Assembly (NCBI GenBank): GCA_017307375.1
Contig: JAFKFH010000007.1
Location: forward strand, 248,001-312,000
Origin: Alphaproteobacteria bacterium
GTDB taxonomy: Bacteria > Pseudomonadota > Alphaproteobacteria > Ferrovibrionales > Ferrovibrionaceae
Length of the DNA stretch: 64,000 nucleotides
Direction: 5' to 3'
Shown here: positions 1-8,789 of the stretch, in pieces
Position numbering within the stretch: position 1 is the first letter of the stretch
Layout: every line of letters begins with the position of its first letter
Program-made: the position numbers and the translations under genes
The notes under the pieces: model-generated
What the model was told of the DNA's origin: nothing
Database searches by the model: none
The model's input: the letters and a program-made list of their open reading frames with translations, nothing else

Positions 1-870
1 AGTCCGCCAGCTGATATCCGGCAGCAGCAGGGCGCAGCCAGCCGCCGCGAGCACCAGCAGGAAGCCGGCGATGTCGGTGGCCGTCGGCCGGTCGCCCAGC
101 ACCAGCAGCGAACCGGCCACCCCGATCACCGGCGCCAGCAGGACGCCGAGCGAGGCGGTGGTCGGCGTCAGCCGGCCGACGATCTCGAACCAGATGACAT
201 AGGCGAGCGTCATGCCGAAGACGACGTTGTAGGCAGCGCCGAGCAGCGCCGGCCAATGCAGCGGCCAAAGATGGGGCGCCGGCTCGAACAGCACCAGGCC
301 GACTGCCACCGCCGCGGTGCCGACGGCGAATTGCCAGAAGGTCAGGTTGACCGGGTCGCCGTTCAGCCCGGCCCATTTCACATAGACCGTGCCGGCCGCC
401 CAGGTGACCGCCGCGGCCAGGGCGTAGAGCATGCCGATCGGGATGCCCGTCGTCACGAACGGCACGATCAGCGCGGCAAGCCCGGCGGCGCCGAGGCCGA
501 GGCCGAGCAGCTTGGGCAGGTTCAGGCGGTCGCCCAGGGCCAGCCGCGAGAACAGCGCCGCCCAGATCGGCATCGTGTAGGCGATGACCGCGACGCGTGA
601 CGTGGCGGCGCCCAGCTGGGCAAAGGCCGCGAACAGGTTGAAACCCGCGATGTTGAGCAGGCCCGCGACGGCGAGATGGCCGGCCGCCCGGCCCCGCGGC
701 AGGGTGATCGGGGTGCCGCGGATGGCGGCAAGCCCGGCCAGCGCGGCGGTGCCGAGCGCCAGTCCCAGCAGGCGGAAAGCCCAGGGCGTGATCTCGCCCA
801 GCGCCAGCTTGCCGGCGGGCCAGTTGCATCCCCAGAGGATGCCGACCAGCACCACCAGCGCGCGGGTCAT
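1..870 (-). CDS. EamA/DMT-family transporter, 3' end cut by window edge
   Basis: Drug/metabolite transporter superfamily inner-membrane protein. The 290 visible residues consist almost entirely of about ten hydrophobic helices in two homologous halves, as expected for a ten-helix EamA carrier, and begin MTRALVVLLVGILWGCNWP. The stop codon lies beyond position 1, so only the last few residues are missing. It starts 7 bp after the stop of the ArnC-formyltransferase gene on the same strand and is probably its last operon member. The substrate cannot be deduced. A role in moving an aminoarabinose carrier is possible from context only, because a separate small flippase-like gene is already present upstream. 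Confidence 0.8.
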   Translation of the reverse strand, partial: MTRALVVLVGILWGCNWPAGKLALGEITPWAFRLLGLALGTAALAGLAAIRGTPITLPRGRAAGHLAVAGLLNIAGFNLFAAFAQLGAATSRVAVIAYTMPIWAALFSRLALGDRLNLPKLLGLGLGAAGLAALIVPFVTTGIPIGMLYALAAAVTWAAGTVYVKWAGLNGDPVNLTFWQFAVGTAAVAVGLVLFEPAPHLWPLHWPALLGAAYNVVFGMTLAYVIWFEIVGRLTPTTASLGVLLAPVIGVAGSLLVLGDRPTATDIAGFLLVLAAAGCALLLPDISWRT

Positions 871-877
871 CCGGCGG

Positions 878-2704
878 TCAGCCGGCCAGCCGGTCGCCGG
901 GCTGCAGCCCCTCGATCCCCTCGGCGTCGATCAGCGTCACCGCGCCGCTGCCGCAGGCCACGACCATCGGGTCGAGCGCGAGGACCGTGCCGGCCTCGCC
1001 GGTCTGTCCTTCGATCACGCCGGTCTGCCACACCGTCACCCGGCGGCCATCGGCACGGTCGCTGAAGGCGCCGGGATAGGGCCGGGTCACGGCGCGCACG
1101 AGATCGTGCACGGCGCGGGCCGGCCTGTGCCAGTCGATGCGGCCATCCTCGGGCTTGCGCCCGGGCATCACGGTTGCGGCCGCGTCGTCCTGCGGGATGC
1201 GCGGGGCCGTGCCCGCCTGCAGTTCGGCGATGCGGCGCTCGATCACCCGGCCGGCGGCCGCGGTGATGCGGGCCATCACCTCGGCCGCGGTATCGTCGGG
1301 GCCGATCGCGACGGTTTCCTGGTCGACGATGTCGCCGGCATCGGCGCGGCCGGTCATGTGGTGCAGGGTGATGCCGGTCTCGGTCTCGCCCGACAGGATC
1401 GCCCAGTTGACCGGGGCACGGCCGCGATACTTCGGCAGCAGCGAGCCGTGCAGGTTGACCGCCGCCTTGATCGCGCGGGCCAGCACGGCCTTCGGGATCA
1501 TCCGCCGGTAATAGGCCGAGACGATCAGTTCGGGCCGGGCACCGCCCAGCGCGGCATCGAATTCGTCCAGCGTGATGGCGTCGCCCTTGACGACCTTGAT
1601 GCCGGCCTCCTGGGCCCGTTGGGCGACCGAGCGGAACCATTTGACCTCGCCCGGGTCGTCCTCGTGCGTGAAGACGCAGGCAATGCGCTCGCCCCGCGCG
1701 ATCAGCCGGTCGAGCACTTCGTAGCCGACGTCGGAATAGGCAAACAGCGCGATGCCGCCGTCGGACGGATTGCCGCGCGCCACCGAGCGCACGATGTAGC
1801 CGGGCCGGCGCCGTACCTCCTGGAAGATGCGGCCGACATATTCGCCGATGATGCCGAGCCCGGTGATGACGACGCCGAGCAGCAGGAACAGGATGCCGAA
1901 CAGGGTGAAGACGCCCTCGGCCTCCGGCCCGACGATCAGCCGGCGCAGGGCGAGGTAGACCACCAGCAGCGTCGACAGCACCGACACGACCATGCCGGTG
2001 ATCGTGAACATCTGCAGCGGGACCAGGCTGAAGCCGGTCATCAGGTCGAAGTTCAGGCGGATCAGCTTGTAGAGATTGTACTTGGACTCGCCGGCCGCGC
2101 GCGCCGCATGTTCGACCTCGACTTCGGTCGGGTTGGCGGCGAAATACTGGGCGAGGGCGGGAATATAGGTCGAGCCTTCGCGGGCGGCGACGATCTCGCG
2201 CACGATCTCGCGCCGGTAGGCGCGCAGCATGCAGCCGTGGTCGCGCATCTCGATATGGGTGATGCGGGCACGGATGAAATTGATCGCCTTGGATGCCCAA
2301 TGGCGCCAGGTGGTGTCCTGGCGCGCCCGGCGATACGAGCCGACGACGTCGTGCCCGGCCTCGACCGCGGCCAGCAGCTTGGGAATTTCCTCCGGCGGGT
2401 TCTGCAGGTCGGCGTCGAGCGTCAGGACGACCTCGCCGCGTGCCTCGGCAAAGCCGGCCATGATCGCGGCATGCTGACCGAAATTGCGATGCATCTCGAC
2501 GACGACGACGGCGTCCGGCCGCTCCTCGTGCAGCCGCTTGAGAATGGCGCCCGACCGGTCGCGGCTGCCGTCGTTGCAGAACACGACCTCGTAGGGGCGG
2601 CGCAGGCCATCCAGCACCGGCATCAGCCGGCGCGACAGATGCTCGAGATTCTCGGCCTCGTTATAGACCGGGATGACGACGCTGAGCCAGGGCGCGGCGG
2701 TCAT
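878..2704 (-). CDS. Fusion of ArnC-type undecaprenyl-phosphate glycosyltransferase and ArnA-type formyltransferase
   Basis: A 608-residue protein in one unbroken frame. Residues 1-230 are a family 2 glycosyltransferase (SVVIPVYNEAENL start, DADLQNPPEEI metal-binding region). Residues about 230-310 hold two C-terminal membrane helices, as in ArnC/DPM-like enzymes that load sugars onto undecaprenyl phosphate. From about residue 315 the protein is a formyltransferase like the N-terminal half of ArnA, with the NLHGSLLPKYRG motif (catalytic Asn and His) and ADAGDIV (catalytic Asp). In enterobacteria the formyltransferase is instead fused to the UDP-glucuronate decarboxylase. The single polypeptide could formylate UDP-Ara4N and then transfer it to the lipid carrier. 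It starts 4 bp after the arnB stop. Function is inferred from family; the fusion itself is seen directly. Confidence 0.88.
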   Translation of the reverse strand: MTAAPWLSVVIPVYNEAENLEHLSRRLMPVLDGLRRPYEVVFCNDGSRDRSGAILKRLHEERPDAVVVVEMHRNFGQHAAIMAGFAEARGEVVLTLDADLQNPPEEIPKLLAAVEAGHDVVGSYRRARQDTTWRHWASKAINFIRARITHIEMRDHGCMLRAYRREIVREIVAAREGSTYIPALAQYFAANPTEVEVEHAARAAGESKYNLYKLIRLNFDLMTGFSLVPLQMFTITGMVVSVLSTLLVVYLALRRLIVGPEAEGVFTLFGILFLLLGVVITGLGIIGEYVGRIFQEVRRRPGYIVRSVARGNPSDGGIALFAYSDVGYEVLDRLIARGERIACVFTHEDDPGEVKWFRSVAQRAQEAGIKVVKGDAITLDEFDAALGGARPELIVSAYYRRMIPKAVLARAIKAAVNLHGSLLPKYRGRAPVNWAILSGETETGITLHHMTGRADAGDIVDQETVAIGPDDTAAEVMARITAAAGRVIERRIAELQAGTAPRIPQDDAAATVMPGRKPEDGRIDWHRPARAVHDLVRAVTRPYPGAFSDRADGRRVTVWQTGVIEGQTGEAGTVLALDPMVVACGSGAVTLIDAEGIEGLQPGDRLAG

Positions 2705-2708
2705 CGGC

Positions 2709-3857
2709 TCAGTTCCGGCCGAGGACGGCGGCCATCGCGGCGATCACGCGGTCCTGCTGTTCCTCGGTCATGTCGGGAAACAGCGGCAGGCTGACGATCG
2801 CATTGCCGGCGGCCTCGGCATGGGGGAAATCGCCGGGGCGGTAGCCGAAGCTTTCCTGGTAGTAGGAAAACAGGTGGGCGGCGGTGTAGTGCAGCCCGAT
2901 GCCGATGTCGTGTTCCTTCATCCGGTTGATGAAGCCGTCGCGGTCGACATGGGCGGCAGCGGTCAGCCGCGGCGTGAACAGATGCCAGGCATGACGGTTC
3001 TCATAGGCGGGGCTGCCGGGCAGGTCGAGTTGCGGCCAGTCGGCGAGCAGCCGCCGGTAACGCTCGGCCAGCGCGGCGCGCTTCTCGATGAAGACGTCGA
3101 GCTGGGGCAGCTGATGCAGGCCGATCGCGGCCTGCAGGTCGAGCATGTTGTATTTGAAGCCGGGCGTGACGACGTCGTAGGTCTGGCTGCCCTGCTTGGA
3201 GAAGCGGTTGAAGGCATCGCGGTCGATGCCGTGGAAGCGCAGCCGCTCGATCGCCTTGATCACCTTGGGATCGTCGGTCACCACCGCGCCGCCTTCGCCG
3301 GTGGTGATGTTCTTGTTGGGGTGGAACGAGAAGACCTGGATGTCGCCGAAGCTGCCGATCGCGCGGCCCTTGTAGCCGGTGCCGATCGAATGGGCGGCAT
3401 CCTCGATTATGCGCAGGCCGTGTTTGTCGGCGAGCGCATAGAGCGGGTCGAGATCGACCGAGAGGCCGGCGAAATGCACCGGCATCACCGCCCGCGTCTT
3501 CGGCGTGATCGCGGCGGCGACCTTGTCGATATCGATGTTGAGGGTTGCGCGGTCGATGTCGACCAGCACCGGGCGGCCGCCGGCCTGCACGATCGTGTTG
3601 AGCGAGGCGACGAAGGTCAGTGGCGTCGTGATCACCTCGTCGCCCGGCTGAAGGTCGAGGGCGAGCAGGGCGACATGCAGGCCTGCGGTCGCCGAATTCA
3701 GCGCCAGGGCGCGGCGGCCGCCGCAGGCGGCCTGCAGCATCTCCTCGAACTGCTTGACCCGCGGACCCGTGGTCAGCCAGCCGGATTGCAGCACCGCGGT
3801 GACTTCGGCGATCGTCGCCGCATCGATGGAGGGCTTGGCGAAGGGCAGGAAGGACAT
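2709..3857 (-). CDS. arnB: UDP-4-amino-4-deoxy-L-arabinose aminotransferase
   Basis: A 382-residue PLP-dependent DegT/DnrJ/EryC1 sugar aminotransferase, the length expected for ArnB. The PLP lysine sits in FSFHPNKNITTGEGG, and EDAAHSIGT and NSATAGLH match cofactor-binding stretches of the family. ArnB transfers an amino group from glutamate to UDP-4-keto-arabinose to give UDP-Ara4N in the cytoplasm. It lies between the small flippase-like gene (4 bp upstream) and the ArnC-formyltransferase gene, which supports the arn assignment over other sugar aminotransferases. Confidence 0.87.
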   Translation of the reverse strand: MSFLPFAKPSIDAATIAEVTAVLQSGWLTTGPRVKQFEEMLQAACGGRRALALNSATAGLHVALLALDLQPGDEVITTPLTFVASLNTIVQAGGRPVLVDIDRATLNIDIDKVAAAITPKTRAVMPVHFAGLSVDLDPLYALADKHGLRIIEDAAHSIGTGYKGRAIGSFGDIQVFSFHPNKNITTGEGGAVVTDDPKVIKAIERLRFHGIDRDAFNRFSKQGSQTYDVVTPGFKYNMLDLQAAIGLHQLPQLDVFIEKRAALAERYRRLLADWPQLDLPGSPAYENRHAWHLFTPRLTAAAHVDRDGFINRMKEHDIGIGLHYTAAHLFSYYQESFGYRPGDFPHAEAAGNAIVSLPLFPDMTEEQQDRVIAAMAAVLGRN

Positions 3858-3861
3858 CGGG

Positions 3862-4230
3862 TTACCCGCGCGAAATGAGGAAGACGCCGAGGATGATGAC
3901 GAAGATGCCGGCCAGCTTCATCGGCGACAGCACCTCGCCGAACAGATACCAGGCGGCGATCGCGTTGACGATGTAGCCGACCGACAGCATCGGATAGGCG
4001 TAGGACACGTCGACCCGCGACAGGGCCAGCAGCCAGACCACCACCGACACCACATAGCAGGCCAGGCCGGCGATGACCGGCGGGTTGGTCGCGACCTTCC
4101 AGCCGATCGGCACGAGGTTGGCGGCCGAGAAGTCGAAATGGCCGATCCGGTTCATGCCGGCCTTGAGCAAGAGCTGGGCGGCGGCGTTCAGCAGAACGCC
4201 GACCATGATCAGCGGAATGTATTTCGCCAT
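3862..4230 (-). CDS. Small four-helix EamA/SMR-type membrane protein, ArnE/ArnF-like
   Basis: A 122-residue protein with four predicted membrane helices of the EmrE/EamA half-transporter type. It contains LLNAAAQLLLKAG near the N terminus and the typical YAYPMLSVGYIVNA stretch. In enterobacteria two such proteins, ArnE and ArnF, form the flippase that moves undecaprenyl-phosphate-Ara4N to the periplasm. Only one is present here, so it may act as a homodimer. It starts 1 bp after the arnT stop and lies 4 bp before arnB, clearly within the operon. The name rests on size, topology and context. Confidence 0.75.
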   Translation of the reverse strand: MAKYIPLIMVGVLLNAAAQLLLKAGMNRIGHFDFSAANLVPIGWKVATNPPVIAGLACYVVSVVVWLLALSRVDVSYAYPMLSVGYIVNAIAAWYLFGEVLSPMKLAGIFVIILGVFLISRG

Positions 4231-4231
4231 C

Positions 4232-5932
4232 TCAATCCTGCTTTTTCAGCGGCTGGTTGGCGATGACGGCGTTGCGCCGGGTGGCGCCGATCAGCACCAT
4301 GCGGTCGCGCAGCGGGCTTTTCTGCATCTCGCCTTCCCAGGTTTCGCGCCGCATGTAGACGACCATCGGGTCGGTACCGGCGAAACGCTTCCAGAATTCC
4401 GCGCTGTCGATCATCCAGCGCTTGGGCATTTCCTCGGCATTGGTGCCGAACTCGAGCTCGCCCAGCCAGTCGACGACGGTCACGGTCCGGTCGAGGTAGA
4501 AGGGCAGGTCCTGGAAGTAGTGCTTGTAGGAAACCACCTCGGTTTCCGGCGTCAGCTCGGGCTTGACCATCAGTGCCAGCGACTTGATGGAATCGTCGCG
4601 ATACTGGTTGGCGATGTGGTTGCCGCTGAGGCAGATCAGCGCCGCCCCGGCCAGGGCCGCGACGATCTCCCGCCGCCGGTCGGCCTGGCGGATCGCCCAG
4701 ACCATCGCGACAAAGGCCAGGGCCATCGCGGCGGTGAACCACCACAGCGCGCTGCCGGCATCGTTGAGCGTGGCGCCGAGCTTGCCGTCGGCCACCAGCT
4801 TCAGCACGAACGGCGTCGCCATCAGCGGCAAGAACAGGACCGTCAGGGCCAGCATCGCCGGACGGAATCCGCGCACCGCCACGCCGTTCCAGGCGTCGGC
4901 GAAGTAGCGGCCGAAGAACAGCGCGATCGCCGGGAAGACCGGCATGATGTAGGGGATCAGCTTGGAGTCCGAGATCGAGAAGAACAGCGTGATCAGGACG
5001 ATCCACAGGACCAGGAACAGCTCGATCCCGTCGGCGCGGCGCCGCGCCCAGAAGCCCTGCAGGCTGTGCAGCGTCGCCTGGGCCATGAACAGCGTCCAGG
5101 GCAGCCAGCCGCCGATGATGGCAACGACGAAGAACCACGGCGGCTGATAGCGGTTGTGCACCGTCGTGGTGAAACGCTGGAAATGCTCGTGGATGAAGTA
5201 GAAGCGCAGGAAGTCGTGGTTGCGCTCGGCCGCCAGGATGTGCCACGGCGCGGCCAGGGCCAGGAACAGGATGGTCCCGGTGACGAGGCGCGCTTCCTTC
5301 AATAGCGACCAGCGCCCGGTCAGCGCCAGCCAGACCAGCACCACCAGGCCCGGCAGCAGCATGCCGATCAGGCCCTTGGTCAGCACCGCGCCGGCGGCCG
5401 CGACATACATGGCGTAGAAGTAGAGGCTTCGCGCCCGGCCCGGCCCGGCATGGACGCCCAGGATGAAGCAGAACAGGGTCGCGGCCAGGAACAGTGCGAC
5501 CGGCATGTCGAGCAGGACGACACGGCTGAGCCCGAAATAGAGCAGCCCGGTCGAGAGCATCGCGGCGGCGAAGATCCCGGCAAGCCGGCCGTAGAGCACC
5601 CGGCCGGCGGCATAGGTCATCAGCGCGCAGAGCAGCGAGACGAAGGCGGTTGCCGCCCGCACGACGAATTCGCTGCCATAGCCGAACAGGCCGTAGACCC
5701 CGGCCTGGACCCAGTAGAACAGCGGCGGCTTCTCGAAATATTTGACGCCGTTCAGCCTCGGCGTGACCCAGTCGCCGGACAGCAGCATTTCGCGCGGCAA
5801 TTCGGCGTAGCGCGCCTCGCTCGTCACCGACAGGGCGCGGCCGCCGAGGCCGAGATAGAACAGGGCGCCGATCAGCAGGGTAAGCAGCGCGAGGTCGACG
5901 AGCCAGTCGCGGCGGGCAGGGCTTGGGGTCAT
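4232..5932 (-). CDS. arnT: Lipid A 4-amino-4-deoxy-L-arabinosyl (or related) transferase, GT39/GT83 family
   Basis: A 566-residue integral membrane glycosyltransferase with about a dozen helices. The first periplasmic loop (SVTSEARYAELPREML, then GVKYFEKPPLFYW) is the ArnT/PMT signature with the acidic catalytic region. ArnT moves Ara4N from undecaprenyl phosphate to lipid A phosphates in the periplasm, which lowers surface charge and gives polymyxin resistance. The ATG at 5932 was chosen because the 41 residues upstream, in an ORF open to 6055, are not membrane-like and the family normally begins just before the first helix. It is the first gene of the arn operon. Confidence 0.83.
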   Translation of the reverse strand: MTPSPARRDWLVDLALLTLLIGALFYLGLGGRALSVTSEARYAELPREMLLSGDWVTPRLNGVKYFEKPPLFYWVQAGVYGLFGYGSEFVVRAATAFVSLLCALMTYAAGRVLYGRLAGIFAAAMLSTGLLYFGLSRVVLLDMPVALFLAATLFCFILGVHAGPGRARSLYFYAMYVAAAGAVLTKGLIGMLLPGLVVLVWLALTGRWSLLKEARLVTGTILFLALAAPWHILAAERNHDFLRFYFIHEHFQRFTTTVHNRYQPPWFFVVAIIGGWLPWTLFMAQATLHSLQGFWARRRADGIELFLVLWIVLITLFFSISDSKLIPYIMPVFPAIALFFGRYFADAWNGVAVRGFRPAMLALTVLFLPLMATPFVLKLVADGKLGATLNDAGSALWWFTAAMALAFVAMVWAIRQADRRREIVAALAGAALICLSGNHIANQYRDDSIKSLALMVKPELTPETEVVSYKHYFQDLPFYLDRTVTVVDWLGELEFGTNAEEMPKRWMIDSAEFWKRFAGTDPMVVYMRRETWEGEMQKSPLRDRMVLIGATRRNAVIANQPLKKQD

Positions 5933-6218
5933 GGCGGGGGGACACTGGCAAGCGCCCGGCTGGGTGTCAAGCCGGGCGTCCGCTCGGCCGAATCCCAGGG
6001 AATCCGCCTCGGCGCGGTTGACGGGCGCCGGCCGGCTGGCTAGGGTGCGCGCCATGACCCGCGCCCTGATCCAATCCTGCGTGTTTTATACGTCGTCCCC
6101 ATAGGGCGGCGTGTCTCGGTCATGACCTGAACGAACAGACGCCGCCACGGTCGGTGGCGATGTTCGAACAGACAGGCGGTCTCCGGCCCGAAGCGGCCCC
6201 AGAACGGAGACCTGCACC
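5933..6218. other. Divergent intergenic region between arnT and tyrS
   Basis: This 286-bp gap must hold both promoters. It contains an imperfect direct repeat, GAACAGAC near 6132 and again near 6164, and between them a short hairpin-capable stretch (CGCCACGGTCGGTGGCG). A clear ribosome binding site (GGAGA) precedes the tyrS start. No T-box or known riboswitch fold is recognisable and no small ORF is convincing. Confidence 0.4.
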
Positions 6219-7466
6219 ATGACTTCCCTCGATCTGATCGCCCAAGACTGCCGGTCCGAGCTGCTGCGCACGCTGGCCGGGCGCGGCTTCATCCACCAGC
6301 TGACCGATGCCGGCGCCCTCGATGCGGTGTTGGCAGGCGGGGTCGTGCCCGCCTATGTCGGTTTCGATGCGACGGCGGATTCGCTGCATGTCGGCCATCT
6401 CCTGTCGATCATGTCGCTCCGCTGGCTGCAGCGCTGCGGCCACAAGCCGATCGTGCTGATCGGCGGCGGCACCACCCGGATCGGCGACCCCAGTTTCCGC
6501 GACCAGGGCCGGCCGCTGCTGGACGATGCCGCGATCGCCCGCAACATCGCCGGCATCCGCGAGGTGTTCGGCCGCTACCTCGTGTTCGGCGACGGCCCGA
6601 CCGACGCGATCATGGTCGACAATGCCGACTGGCTGGACCGGCTGGCCTACATCCCGTTCCTGCGCGATGTCGGCCGGCATTTCTCGGTCAACCGGATGCT
6701 GTCGTTCGACAGCGTGCGGCTGCGGCTGGAGCGCGAGCAGACGCTGTCGTTCCTGGAATTCAACTACATGATCCTGCAGGCCTACGACTTCCTGGAACTG
6801 TCGCGCCGCCATGGCTGCGTGCTGCAGATGGGCGGATCGGACCAGTGGGGCAACATCGTCAACGGCGTGGAACTGGCACGTCGTGTCGATGGCCGCGAAT
6901 TGCACGGACTGACCACGCCGCTCCTGACCAACGCGGCGGGCGCCAAGATGGGCAAGACCGCCGCCGGCGCCTTGTGGCTGAATGCAGAACGCCTCAGTCC
7001 CTACGATTTCTGGCAATTCTGGCGCGATTGCGCCGATGCCGATGTCGGCCGGTTCCTGCGGCTGTTCACCGACCTGCCACTGGCCGAGATCGCGCGGCTG
7101 GAAATGCTGCAGGGGGCCGAACTGAACGAGGCGAAGAAGCGCCTGGCCGACGAGGCGACCGCGCTGGCCCATGGCCGCGAGGCGGCGGCGAGCGCCGCGG
7201 AAACCGCCCGGGCGATCTTCGAGGGTGGCGGCGCCGGGGCCGATCTGCCGCGCCTTGTCGTCACCCCGGGCGCGCAGGTCATCGACCTGCTGGTGGCCGG
7301 CGGCCTCGCCGCCTCGCGCGGCGAGGCCCGGCGGGCGGTCCGCGGCGGCGGGGTCAGGCTGGGCGACGTCATCGTCGGTGACGAGACGGCGGTGGTGCAG
7401 CCGGCGGCCACGCCGCTGTGGCTGTCGTTCGGCCGCAAGCGGCATGTGCTGCTGGTGGAGGCCTGA
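6219..7466 (+). CDS. tyrS: Tyrosyl-tRNA synthetase
   Basis: A 415-residue class I aminoacyl-tRNA synthetase that charges tRNA-Tyr in the cytoplasm. It shows the HIGH-type motif HVGH at residues 57-60, the KMSKS-type loop KMGKT at 243-247, the tyrosine-recognition region [10 protein letters not shown] and a C-terminal S4-like RNA-binding domain ([17 protein letters not shown]). Length matches the bacterial TyrS family. The ATG at 6219 follows GGAGACCTGCACC with a good ribosome binding site. It stands alone, divergent from arn and convergent with argD. Confidence 0.96.
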   Translation: MTSLDLIAQDCRSELLRTLAGRGFIHQLTDAGALDAVLAGGVVPAYVGFDATADSLHVGHLLSIMSLRWLQRCGHKPIVLIGGGTTRIGDPSFRDQGRPLLDDAAIARNIAGIREVFGRYLVFGDGPTDAIMVDNADWLDRLAYIPFLRDVGRHFSVNRMLSFDSVRLRLEREQTLSFLEFNYMILQAYDFLELSRRHGCVLQMGGSDQWGNIVNGVELARRVDGRELHGLTTPLLTNAAGAKMGKTAAGALWLNAERLSPYDFWQFWRDCADADVGRFLRLFTDLPLAEIARLEMLQGAELNEAKKRLADEATALAHGREAAASAAETARAIFEGGGAGADLPRLVVTPGAQVIDLLVAGGLAASRGEARRAVRGGGVRLGDVIVGDETAVVQPAATPLWLSFGRKRHVLLVEA

Positions 7467-7472
7467 TCGCCG

Positions 7473-7502
7473 GGGACGGTCGCGGCCGGCCGCGACCGTC
7501 CC
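7473..7502. terminator. 30-bp perfect palindrome between convergent tyrS and argD
   Basis: The sequence from 7473 to 7502 equals its own reverse complement. The left half is GGGACGGTCGCGGCC. It begins 7 bp after the tyrS stop and ends 11 bp before the argD stop, where a bidirectional terminator would be expected. There is no T tract on either side, so it may act as a strong hairpin with Rho, or as a protein-binding site. Confidence 0.55.
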
Positions 7503-7513
7503 GCCGGCGGCGG

Positions 7514-8680
7514 TCAGCCGGTTGCCGCCGCGCGGTCCAGCATCGCCAGGGCGGCATCGATTTCGGCGGGGCCGACGATCAGCGGCGGCAACAGGCGGAT
7601 GACGTTGTCCTGGGCCGGGGCGACGATCAGCCCGTGCGCGCGCAGCCTGGCCACCATGCCCGGCTGGTCGCCGCGGCAGCGCAGGCCCTGCATCAGGCCG
7701 GTGCCGCGGCGGGCTTCGAACACCGCGCCGTGGCGCGCCACCAGCTCATCGAGCCCGGCGGCGAGCCGGGCGCCGCGACGCTCGACCTCGGCCAGGAAAT
7801 CCGTCGTGCCGACGGTGTCGAGCACCGCGGCCGCCACGCTCATCGCCAGCAGGTTGCCGCCGAAGGTCGAGGCGTGGCTGCCCGCGGTCATGCCCGCCGC
7901 GGCCCTGGCGGTGGCAAGGCAGGCCCCGACCGGAAAGCCGCCGCCGAGGCCCTTGGCCAGCGCCATGACGTCGGGCACGACCCCGGCCTGCTGGTAGGCG
8001 AACATCCGGCCGGTGCGGCCGATGCCGGTCTGGATCTCGTCGAACATCAGGAGGATGCCGTGGCGGTCGGCCAGGTCGCGCAAGCCCTGAAGGTAGCCCG
8101 GCGGCGGCACGCGGATGCCGCCGTCGCCCTGGATCGGTTCGACCAGGATCGCGGCGGTCTCGGGGCCGATGCGGGCGGCGGCGGCCGCGAGATCGCCGAA
8201 GGCCACCTGGTCGAAACCCGAGACCGGCGGGCCGAAGCCCAGCAGGTTCTTCGGATTGCCGGCGGCCGCCAGCGTGCCCAGCGTGCGCCCGTGGAACGAG
8301 CCTTCGAAGGCCAGGATGCGCCACCGTTCGGGCCGCCCGGCCATCGCATGGTGCCGGCGGGCCAGCTTGATCGCGCATTCGTTGGCCTCGGCCCCGGAAT
8401 TGCCGAAGAAGACGACGTCGGCGAAGCTTGCCGCGACCAGCCGCGCGGCGACGGCTTCCTGCTCGGGCACCTCGAACAGGTTCGAGCAATGCCACAGCCG
8501 TCCCGCCTGCTCGGTCAGCGCCTCGACCAGCCGGGGATGGGCGTGGCCCAGCGCGCAGACGGCGATGCCGGCGGCGAAATCGAGGAAGCGTCGCCCGTCG
8601 CGGTCGATCAGCCAGGCGCCCTCGCCACGGGCGAAGGACTGGGCGGCGCGGGCATAGGTCGGCATCAAGGCGCTGGTCAT
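7514..8680 (-). CDS. argD: Acetylornithine aminotransferase
   Basis: A 388-residue class III PLP aminotransferase that converts N-acetylglutamate semialdehyde to N-acetylornithine in arginine synthesis. Visible motifs are FGNSGAEANECAIK (phosphate binding), FDEIQTGIGRTG and the PLP lysine K243 in ALAKGLGGGFPVGA. Length and the N-terminal NPTYARA-like MPTYARAAQSF fit ArgD better than ornithine or GABA aminotransferases. No argF follows, so another acyl-ornithine class III enzyme cannot be fully excluded. Confidence 0.85.
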   Translation of the reverse strand: MTSALMPTYARAAQSFARGEGAWLIDRDGRRFLDFAAGIAVCALGHAHPRLVEALTEQAGRLWHCSNLFEVPEQEAVAARLVAASFADVVFFGNSGAEANECAIKLARRHHAMAGRPERWRILAFEGSFHGRTLGTLAAAGNPKNLLGFGPPVSGFDQVAFGDLAAAAARIGPETAAILVEPIQGDGGIRVPPPGYLQGLRDLADRHGILLMFDEIQTGIGRTGRMFAYQQAGVVPDVMALAKGLGGGFPVGACLATARAAAGMTAGSHASTFGGNLLAMSVAAAVLDTVGTTDFLAEVERRGARLAAGLDELVARHGAVFEARRGTGLMQGLRCRGDQPGMVARLRAHGLIVAPAQDNVIRLLPPLIVGPAEIDAALAMLDRAAATG

Positions 8681-8789
8681 CGGGGGCTTCCTTCGGCGAT
8701 GGTTGCAGGCACGATGTGCCGTCTGCGCGCGGCCGAGGGAACCGGCAGGGATGCGGCAACGGTGCCGCGCGAATTCGGGTAGGGCAGGG

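Noticed and set aside
584-2794. Very long plus-strand ORF of 736 codons opposite the arn genes
   Set aside because: It is rich in His, Asp, Gly and Arg, has no domain, and lies antisense to the ArnC-formyltransferase gene. Such shadow ORFs are expected at this GC content; the same holds for those at 22535-25363, 12770-14914 and 27987-29576.
4232-6055. Longer arnT start at 6055
   Set aside because: The extra 41 residues are hydrophilic and unlike ArnT; the ATG at 5932 directly precedes the first membrane helix.
6056-6218. Possible T-box or other riboswitch before tyrS
   Set aside because: Only a short hairpin and a repeated octamer are present; no T-box consensus or specifier loop is recognisable, and T-boxes are rare in alphaproteobacteria.
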